Below, piece by piece: positions 50,535 through 58,885 of a stretch of DNA of 64,000 nucleotides (the first letter of the stretch is position 1; each line of letters opens with the position of its first letter). Source of the DNA: Nereocystis luetkeana. Taxonomy: Eukaryota; Sar; Phaeophyceae; Laminariales; Laminariaceae. Made by a program: the position numbers and the translations under genes. A model generated the notes under the pieces. That model saw nothing but the letters and a program-made list of their open reading frames with translations, did not search any database and was not told where the DNA came from. The stretch is taken from NCBI GenBank assembly GCA_031213475.1, contig JARUPZ010000025.1:1860001-1924000 (forward strand), read 5' to 3'.

Positions 50535-50714
50535 GAGCCAAAACCCGGCTGCTGGGGTGCCGTATGTGGTGGTCGGTGCGGACTGGTCTCTTTGGCCACT
50601 TTCATCAACTCCAACTGCGCCTTCACAAAAAAAGACAAGCAAACTCAAAACAGCGCTCGAATGGATTTCGTCGAGGGCAAAAACAAGTATCAGTTTGTAA
50701 AACTGAGTCTCTAA
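50535..50714 (+). CDS. unassigned open frame with a SET-like FINSNC motif
   Basis: GCWGAVCGGRCG then ATFINSNCAFTKKD and ENGKN-like ending before TAA. SET domains carry RFINHSCxPN at a similar place, which is the only link. The rest of a SET domain is not seen nearby. It follows an S1 SINE. Weak. Confidence 0.15.
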   Translation, partial: EPKPGCWGAVCGGRCGLVSLATFINSNCAFTKKDKQTQNSARMDFVEGKNKYQFVKLSL

Positions 50715-50719
50715 TTTGG

Positions 50720-52050
50720 TAATTGCAAATCTTTCTGTCTGTCTGCCTGTTCGTCTGTCTGTCTGCCTGTATGTCTGTCTGTTCGCATCCGTTAGTTTTT
50801 CGAACTTATAGTAGTACGTTCCAATGATCGATTTAATAGTAGGTCGTTACAGATGATATTCACATGGTTGGTGCAGTGAAAACGCCATGGTTGGTTGACA
50901 TGCCTCTTTTGTGTCAGGCTTGAAACCATCATTGGTGTTGTGTGTCTTTCCATCTGAAATCATGAATGACCATAGGCTACTACTATTATTCCATCAAATC
51001 AGATCGTACAACGTATGTATGTGGCAGGACATACTGAACGAAAAAAACCCAGCAGCTGTGAGACTCAAGACTTATTCGTCGAAAATCATCGTTGTATGAG
51101 TATCTCGTGTAGCGCGTGCAGCTAAACACGATTGCTTGCTACCAGCAAATCTTTATCTCTGCGCGTCCTCCCAAATTTGAGTCTGCCTGTCGTTCTTACC
51201 ACGTAGTAGGTTGTTCTCTCTTCCTAGGTCTATACTGTAATCAGGGATGCTTTTCCCGGAAAGGCCTACGTTGCCTACAATGCGAACCACGCCGAACCAC
51301 AGTTGACTCGCCCGGTGCGGTATTGCAAGAGAAACCTTAGTTGGTAGACCGCTGCTAAATGAAACACTCTATGCTTGGTCCCCCCCGACCGTCGACGCGT
51401 GCTACAATAGAGGTAGCACATTTCCGTTATTTTTTTTCCTGAATGACGGGGTAATCCTCAGAATGTCAATCTTGTTTCGAAATATGTTTTCCATGTTTAC
51501 TTGGGCCATGGGATTATTCTTCGGGATGCAATTTTGTTTTTTGCTGAAGTATTTTTTCGGGTGAAGTATGGAGCTCCTAAAGTGAGGAGCCTTAGAAAAT
51601 TTTGGGTGAACCTCTTTCGTAAAACGCCTTCGTCCGCAAAGGACGCGTCTGGCTTGGAAAACTGTACACCGGACGTCTTGGGGCGCTCAGACGCCAACAT
51701 GAACAATCCGTACTTGGTTGCCCAGCCCCCGCGCCCATTAAAAAGGCAGGCTACCGTTGCTGGGTGCTAAGTCAACCCCGCCGGTATTTCGTTGCGTTTC
51801 CCGTCCGTCACAACGGGAAAAAAGACGCGAGAGAAATCATGAATATTTACCTGGTGCCTGGTACTCTCGTACCCTGTTTACGTCTTTCATTTTTTAGGAT
51901 GGATCCTCCAGGCAGGGTGGAAAAGAGCGGCCGTTGTTGGACAAGCACCGGTGAATGCTACTACCGCGATGGTTGAAGCCAACGGTGACCCGTGCTACAA
52001 ACAGAGGTGGCACGTTTTGGTTTGGTCAAAGCGTTTCTGACCGGCGAAGA
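50720..52050. other. no supported gene; CTGT microsatellite and short stem-loop repeats
   Basis: TCTGTCTGTCTGCCTGT runs at 50730-50790. A 57-codon frame at 51598-51770 (LFRKTPSSAKDASGLENC..) looks protein-like but is unassigned. GTGCTACAATAGAGGTAGCA at 51395 has relatives at 51992 and 52215. Confidence 0.3.
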
Positions 52051-52056
52051 TTCTTG

Positions 52057-52158
52057 ACCGTTTTAAGGACTACTGTACATTCAGTACTCCCGTTTCGAGG
52101 ACAAACCTTCAAAATTTGAGTAGTTTGTCCCCAAAACGGGGCTGCAGTCATGAATGGA
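52057..52158. mobile_element. MITE family B
   Basis: TACTCCCGTTTCGAGGACAA..ACC and TAGTTTGTCCCCAAAACGGG..GCTGCAGTCATGAATGG. The left end is partly replaced. Confidence 0.7.
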
Positions 52159-52809
52159 TCAGCGGGAGGAGCTACCCACCTTTGTCGCTACGGGCATTCG
52201 TTGTTTTTTTTGACGCGTGCTACAAGAATAGAGGTATCGCTTCGTGACGGATGTGGGGCGAGGTTCCTCGTCTGAGGAACTGCTCAATAGAGCGTGCCTC
52301 ACCGTGGGAACCACGTTTGTACGTTCCAAAGTATCCAGAGGGACAACAAATAGAGTATCGCAGATGAAGAACAGCGGGAGGTAGACATATAAGGTCGGTA
52401 GACCTTGCGCATAATAGGTTTCCTACGTTTCCGGAAATTTCTTATTTCAGGAATGTCTTGCGTGATCAAAGCGTTGAAGCTCATGCAGCACATTGTCGGA
52501 TGGCAACCAAAACAATAACAACAGAAAAAATATATATCCAGGGGGCTGTTCATGGGGTTGATTGAAGGTTCTATTTTTCGATGAAGGTAGTTCTGTATGG
52601 GTGAGGTATATCGAGCTCTTTACGTGAGGAGCCTCCTCGGGAAGGAATAGGCGGTTTCATATTATCTATCGTTGCATCGTTGCGTACCTACTGACTGTCG
52701 GACCGGGGAGTGTTCGTGTTTTTCTGCTTCTTTTTGTTTCTTGTTTCGCCAGGGTTTGGGGCGCGACTGGGGAGCGATGCCGCGGTGGAGATGGTGCCCT
52801 ATTTTCTGA

Positions 52810-53075
52810 GCTCATCACATGAGAAGGAGCTCGACATCTCACCTGAAACATAACTTCGAAGAGCTTCGTTCGCGCCACCCCACCAAGAATTCCATGTGCG
52901 CTAGTCCTAAACAAACTATACCAGCTAAAGTGTCATACTACGAAACCGGTATATTCGTAGTTGTTGCTCACTGGAGGAGCTCAACCGGTTAGATAACGCG
53001 TAGGAAATAAGTGCAACTCCTACACTGGGACTAGTCAGAAGGCTACTCAAGCGAGGAACCTCTAAAAACCAGGGG
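52810..53075 (-). repeat. dispersed repeat family F, copy 3
   Basis: GAGCTCGACATCTCACCTGA, CGAAGAGCTTCGTTCGCGCC, CATGTGCGCTAGTCCTAAAC, CACTGGAGGAGCTCAACCGG and AAGTGCAACTCCTACACTGG follow the order of the copy at 59.94-60.20 kb. Related GAGGTTCCTCGTCTGAGGAA palindromes occur at 52259. Confidence 0.55.
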
Positions 53076-53079
53076 CGAC

Positions 53080-54740
53080 CTCTATGCCGCAGCACGCAAC
53101 CGGCCACGACCCCGATAGTGCAGCCAGTTCCGGCAGAATGTCTGCCGTGCGCCGACCGTACGTCTTCGTGACCCCCACTATGTCGCTGGCCCAGAATATA
53201 CGATGCAGACGTTCACCCGTTCTCTACCGTGATGGCTTTCCACGAAAGGATCCAGCATCTGATCGAGGCTGTGGGGCGTGACATATCTTGCACGGTTAGG
53301 CGAGGTACACAGCAACCGATACGAGGGCTACACGTATGGACTCTCCATGTTGGATAATTTCGAGGAAGAGGAGGTGTGAGGGCCCATCTGGGACGTCAGT
53401 CGAGGTCGAATTGAGAATTGCATCCAGGACACAAGAACTCCCGAATTAAGCATGCCTTCCGCTGCACCATCTCCGTATTCTACGTGTTCCACCCATTCCA
53501 CCGCACATGACTGTGCGATACTCCAGCTTACAGGCGTACTTGGGGCATGCTCAACTCCCCCCCCGATCGGTGTACGGTGTACAGCATCCTATAGGACATT
53601 GGTATACACATAGCATATGGGGAAAACCAGGTGTAAAACCTTCTGACAATGCATAAACCAGATAGACCCAAACCAACATAAAACCAAACAACAATACATG
53701 ACTTGAAAACATCCCTCCTGCAGGAAAAACCCTTTTTTAAAGGTCGATATATAGTCACTATTTCCAGGTAAATCGGCAAGTGCTCAAGTACAGTCTCAGT
53801 ACAAAATAAATGACTGACTGGCAATGTAAAAACTTCTGCCAGGCATCACTTTGCCTATAAGAATACAGTCTTGAAACTGTCCAAAACCCAAACTTGCATC
53901 TCACATACTAGTATAGTTCTCCGAAGCAGCGGAACTGTTTGAATTCCTCCACGTATACGCCAATGATCGGAATGCTATCTGCCACGTCAACTGTTTATCA
54001 TCCGGACGTGATACTCACTGTTTCTTCCAATTGACACGTTCTCTGTTACCCTACAACATCCCCCAATAGAAACATAGGACCCCTTTCACTTGACCTGTAT
54101 TCATCCATTTCGATTCAATGCAAACTTACTTCTCCATTCCGGTCCAAAACAACATCGCCAGGTAATGACAGAGTGAACTCACCAGGTGGCGGCGGCTGCG
54201 GTGGTGGCAGGGAAGGTGCTGGCATATACCACGCGTCCGGCACTTCCCGAGGCGTCGGTGCCGTGGCGGACGAAGTCGCCCCCCCCCCCCCCCCCCCCCT
54301 ACGTTGATGTGGTTCCGGTCCAGCATGATATGAGTACCCCCCCCCCGTCCATCTGTCAGCGGCGGTGCTACCAGTGAAGGGGGAGGAGACGCCATCATGA
54401 CCTGCCAGGATGACCTCGACAATCGCACTCTAGCCCCCTGCGCCTACGCACATCCAGCGCTGGGAACGAGCTCTCCCGCGACGCGGACATGGTCCTCTCT
54501 TCCCGTTGCCCTCAAAATAGTTCCGTTGGCAGGGGCATCAACGGCATGAAAGGTGTCAACGTCTACCTCGAAGACAGGGCACTTACCGACTGAACATTTC
54601 CGTTCGCTCAGGGCGAGTACTGCAACGGCCATGCCGAGTTTAGCAGTGGAGGCGTGGGGGAGGGGGGTGGGCCGGGGAGACCGAGGGGAGGACCGACATC
54701 GTATGCTCTGTACACTATCTCACCGTGGGCGTGGGGGAAA
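53080..54740. other. no supported gene
   Basis: Short open frames only. C runs at 54278-54300 and 54340. The minus-strand part from ~54.1 kb upward may belong to the decayed copia element described next, but I see no domain there. Confidence 0.3.
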
Positions 54741-55000
54741 ACTCACGCTAAGGTTGTCAGTTATCCACGTATGCCCCATTCTGGTCTTCTACTCGTACTG
54801 TAGGCGGGGTGGGAATCATTCACATGCACTCCATTCATCTCCACAGGAGCAGGTGGGGGTAAATTATTATGACGCACTCCATTCTGCCCTGCTACTCGTA
54901 CTATAGGCGCTCGGGGGAGGGAACTCGCCCTCATGCACTCCATTCCCCTCTACAGTAATAGGCAGGGGCGTGGGGATATGGTCATTATGCCCGCCAGGTA
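54740..55000. repeat. degenerate ~65-bp tandem repeat
   Basis: CATTCTG.TCTTCTACTCGTA / CATTCTGCCCTGCTACTCGTA and TTCACATGCACTCCATTCAT / CCTCATGCACTCCATTCCCC alternate, with GGTGGGGGTAAA or GGGGGAGGGAAC between, over about four units. Confidence 0.55.
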
Positions 55001-55039
55001 GGTGGAGGCGGGAGGAAACCGATCACGGTAGACGGGGGC

Positions 55040-55640
55040 GGGACGTGGGGGGCGTACTGGGGGGATACTGACGTGAATCTATTAATAGCTACCTTCACCG
55101 GGCGTGAAGGGGAAAACCTGGTAGCACGTATAGCGGAACCTTGGGTACTACGGGAGGAAATGGCAGAGCCTCCCAAAATGTGCACTTTGCGTGACAGTAT
55201 GATTGGCCTGTACTGCGTACTCTGAGAATAGGATGACTGCAAGGCCGTCCACTGCGGTATTTACCCGCGGCGACTGTGCGCCTATGTCTGTGCCACAGTG
55301 CAGCGCCAAGTTCAACGTTTCCACGGAAATAAACTTTTTGGCTGTACCATCACCTACCATGACCCACTCCTCCTGTCCCTTAGAAGGCGCCTGGCGACTG
55401 AACGCGTTTGCAGCGTCTCCAGTTATGTGATCACTAGCCCCGCTATCACGCGTTCGGGTTATTGGATCAGAGATTACCACATCTGAGTGACCAACAAATT
55501 TGCTGGGACTTGCCTCGAGCCACACAATGTGCCGTTAGCAAGTAAGTAAGTAAGTGCAGTCCCGTTTGGCCTCTATCATGACCGCCACGGCCAGGCTCGT
55601 GCCACCCCGGATGCCACTGCTGTAGACTGCTACCACTCCA
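55040..55640 (-). mobile_element. Ty1/copia LTR retrotransposon, broken fossil
   Basis: The minus strand encodes the copia protease region (DSGASDHITGDA, the D-S-G-A active-site context) followed by MVGDGTAKKF and SVETLNL, the usual stretch between protease and integrase. Gag zinc knuckle, integrase, reverse transcriptase and paired LTRs are not recognised. Broken remnant; age cannot be set without LTRs. Confidence 0.65.
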
Positions 55641-55654
55641 GGCCGTTCCATATG

Positions 55655-55800
55655 CTGTAGCTGCTGCTGCTGACACTGCTGCTGCAGGTACTGCTGCTGG
55701 TGCTGCTGGTGCTGCTGGTGCTGCTGCTGCAGGTGCTGCTGCTGATAGTACTATCGATGCTGCTAGTGGTACCGCTGTTGCAGCTGCTAGCGGGCCTACT
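55655..55800. repeat. CTG-type triplet tract
   Basis: CTGCTGCTG with interruptions (CTGCTGGTGCTGCTGGTGCT), giving long poly-Leu, poly-Ala and poly-Ser frames on both strands that should not be read as proteins. Confidence 0.75.
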
Positions 55801-56079
55801 GTTGCTGTCGTTGCTCCTGGCCAGATCCTCGGTCCCCCCACCCTTTCCTGCGGTACCGTCCCCAGCCCTTGCCCCTATCGTCAACACGGTACCGTCCTAC
55901 AGTCGCCGCTGGTGATTTAGCCGTGGGAACTCGCTCTTTGCTGCACGTATCTTTCCCTCTTTCCGCTGCACCGCATGCAATGACTCCAGCACCATCCGGT
56001 CAAGGCCTGGTCGATCCAGTACCTCTGACGACGGCACAGTCGACGACGGGGTCACTCCGACAGATCCTCCGTGTTATGG

Positions 56080-56695
56080 AATGTTAGCACATGACCATGT
56101 ATGAATCAATGTTCAAGTAGCACTGCTCCTGTATCGTAGATCATACTCTATGTTCTATGTACCGCGTCGGCATGCAACGTATATTATGCGGAGGAATAGC
56201 AACCGTATCGTACTTTCTTGTAGGATCGAGGAATAGCAACCGTATCGAATCTTCTCGTAGGATCGAGTATCTCACTCTCTGAAGTGATTTCTACCCGGAT
56301 CTTGATGGCATCTTAGCTGCCTGTTCATCTCTGGAAGCTGCCGTCGTCTGGACTCCTGCATTCTCTGTGGAGTGCATCTGTGTGTGTTGGCCATCTAAGC
56401 CCCAGTGTTTACGTGTTATCACGTCTTCTTCTCTATACCTCACGGGAGTATCTTACTTCCAGGGCCACCGCTTGCCCGGTGTCATCTCTCGGCTAACACC
56501 GAGGACACAGCCCCTGTCTACATTGTCAGGGTACAACGCAAATACCATAATACTCCGACAGGCCCTCCGCAGCTTTATTGACGGAGTTGCTCGACCAACC
56601 GGTCGAATAGAGTGTCTAGCACGTTGTCGGATGCGGCGATGGCAGGGCAAACAGGTTTGCTTAACCGATGAGTACATTAAAATTCTCCCTGCCCT
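56080..56695. other. no supported gene; 40-bp direct repeat
   Basis: GAGGAATAGCAACCGTATCG recurs at 56191 and 56228, each followed by CTTGTAGGATCGAG or CTCGTAGGATCGAG. A 130-codon plus frame at 56367-56759 runs into a B element and has no domain. Confidence 0.35.
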
Positions 56696-56697
56696 AA

Positions 56698-56797
56698 TTG
56701 ACCCTTCCTTTCAGAACCGCAGTCCCGTTTCGGGGACAAACCAGTCCAATATGGAGTAGTTTGCCCCCCAACGGGACTGCAGTTCAAAAGGGGCTAA
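56698..56797. mobile_element. MITE family B
   Basis: TTGACCCTTCCTTTCAGAAC..CGCAGTCCCGTTTCGGGGAC and GTTTGCCCCCCAACGGGACT..GCAGTTCAAAAGGGGCTAA. Confidence 0.8.
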
Positions 56798-57062
56798 GTC
56801 CGAAACCTATTCTCTTGTTAAAAAAACGCCTCCTACAACAGCAGAAACGTTCAAATACCCTCCACGTTCAGGTAATTGTTCGGAATGCCCCTCTCCCACA
56901 GCGAATATTTCATCGTTGTTCGGGCGAGATACTCACAGCTCACAGCTGTACTCCGGAAGTACTCAACAACACCGGCCATTAATCAAGAACACTAAACTAG
57001 TTCTGAACGGTCGCGATCAGTTTCTCAACACACAAGAATCGGGCGACCGTGGAGTTGCACCC

Positions 57063-57172
57063 TATTACGGGGGACCATAGTTAATAGGACCTATGGTATA
57101 CATATAAACCTATATATTGAACCCTTTTGACTAACAATATTTGGTCCTATTAACTATGGTCCCCCGTAATAA
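57063..57172 (+). mobile_element. MITE family A
   Basis: TATTACGGGGGACCATAGTT..AATAGGACCTATGGTATACA and TTGGTCCTATTAACTATGGT..CCCCCGTAATA, near-perfect ends. Confidence 0.9.
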
Positions 57173-57396
57173 CTGTTTTGGAGGCTCCTTCTTGGAGGAG
57201 ATTTGTGCCTCACTCAAAATACTGATTTCCAGAAAAAAATATCTAAAATTAAACGCGCGCAATAATCCCGGGGAAGAATCCCGGGACCTACAAACATCAC
57301 GAACACATGTAAACATATCGTGGTTGGTGTTTCAACGATAGGGGGTATTTCTTCAGGAGCCCCGTCCGTCGGAAAACGTTTGTTCGGCCTCTATCG

Positions 57397-57480
57397 TATT
57401 ACAAGGGACCATAGTAAATATATACCTGGTAGATGTTTGTGTGTACCGTAGGTCCTATTTCATATGGTCCCCCTTAATAT
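57397..57480 (-). mobile_element. MITE family A, internally shortened
   Basis: TATTACAAGGGACCATAGTA..AATATATACC and GTAGGTCCTATTTCATATGG..TCCCCCTTAATA. Confidence 0.75.
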
Positions 57481-57654
57481 TACATCTCGTAGCACCTCTT
57501 AATTTATTGCATTAGGTGCATTACTTGCACCACTTACATCTCTGCTCGAGATAGCTTATCACGCCTCAAAAGCGCTTTTAACTGGCTTGCGTACGCTGGG
57601 CACTATGCTTATCAAAGATGTCAGCGATCACCTGCCCGTCCTGGTACATGATTT

Positions 57655-58375
57655 TACCTTCGACTATATACACTTCCATGGAATTTTCCAAGGAAGCATT
57701 TGTTTTTACTTCCATCCATGGAAGGAAGTTTCTAAGGAAGCAAATTTTACTTCCATTTAAGTAAAACATGGATGCTTCCGGGGAAGTAAATATTATTTCC
57801 ATGAAAGTTTCCACGGAAGCAAACTTTACACTCATGGAAGTTTCCTTGAACTAAGTTTTACTTCATGCAAGTATAACCACTTCGAAACATTTTACTTCCA
57901 CGGAATGGAAAATCCTTCCATGGAAGTACGTTGGAACTAAATTTTGTTTCCATATAAATAACATTATTCTTCCATGGCAGTAAACACACCACCATGAAAT
58001 TGACCTTTGGAGCGAATTTTGCTCTATCGGATGTTACATTTTACGTCCATGTGGAATTGCAACACTTCCATGGAATTAGAATTTCTTCCATGGAAATAAG
58101 TCTGTGGAAGTAAATTTGCTTCCATGGAACTAAAACAGAATCGCTGAAAGTTGGCTATAGTTCCATGGAAGTGATATCCAGCCGCATCCTGATCCCATCC
58201 GGATATGAACCCGTTTGATACCCTGCTCCTACCGAAAACGTGCATAAGTGAAATTAGCTCTGCACAAGAGCCGCCAGCGCCCCTCCAGGTGCCCAGATCC
58301 CATTCACAGTGGGTGGAAGTTTCCACGGCCACCGGTGGAAGTTTCAATGTACTTCCATGGAAGTAAATACAAAAT
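57655..58375. repeat. field of TTCCATGGAA palindromes
   Basis: More than 15 variants of ATTTACTTCCATGGAAGTAA, such as CTTCCATGGAATTTTCCAAG, TTTACTTCCATCCATGGAAG, CTTCCGGGGAAGTAAAT and TTGCTTCCATGGAACTAAAA, spaced 20-60 bp. Each is a short inverted repeat, so the block can form many hairpins. It lies just beyond the 3' end of the channel gene. Confidence 0.8.
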
Positions 58376-58552
58376 GGGAAGCAATGTGGTAGGCTCTCCC
58401 GTCCGTGCCGGTAACATCGCCAAACAACAACGGATCCGAGTCAACGAACAGTAACAATACGCGAAGAAACTTCAATCTTCTCTAGGTTTCTCAGACAAAG
58501 CCGAGCGGTCGTTTAGCTGGGCCAAGTATTGCGCAACCATGTCAGCCACTTT

Positions 58553-58885
58553 TTATCGTCTGTCCAAACGTTCGTCCACTCTGCTGTCCAAGGCGTCAAT
58601 CCTGAGGTTTACCCTCTGACCCAGCTCTCGTACCTCCGTCTCGACAGCAGCGTCAATCGATTGAAGGTGTGCCAGCAAAGCATGTCCTCGCCTCTCGCTG
58701 GAGGATTGAAGTTGACTCCGCTTGCGGTTAAGGTGCTTCGAGGTCGCGGGGCTGTTCTTCTCGCATTTCCGCTGATGGAGACCGTCCGTACTATTCAGCT
58801 CGTCCAGGTAGGCCCAGATTTGGCGCACGCCTCTACCGCCTTGAACACCCTTCTGAAGTTCGTCGACGCTGAGCGTGTTCGCCTT
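58553..58885 (-). CDS. coiled-coil exon, possible C-terminus of the channel
   Basis: An open minus frame reads SVDELQKGVQGGRGVRQIWA, then LLAHLQSIDAAVETEVRELG and QRVNLRIDALDSRVDERLDR with heptad spacing of L, I and V, then stop. C-terminal coiled coils are common in TRP/PKD2 channels, where they help tetramers form, but the linking splice is not proven; it could be a separate gene. Confidence 0.35.
   Translation of the reverse strand, partial: KANTLSVDELQKGVQGGRGVRQIWAYLDELNSTDGLHQRKCEKNSPATSKHLNRKRSQLQSSSERRGHALLAHLQSIDAAVETEVRELGQRVNLRIDALDSRVDERLDRR

Noticed and set aside
50124-50648. Minus-strand frame with a possible membrane helix (GFWLILSVCVLVIGVICT)
   Set aside because: A single hydrophobic stretch without neighbours or splice support. 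The plus strand is equally open, and I cannot choose between them.
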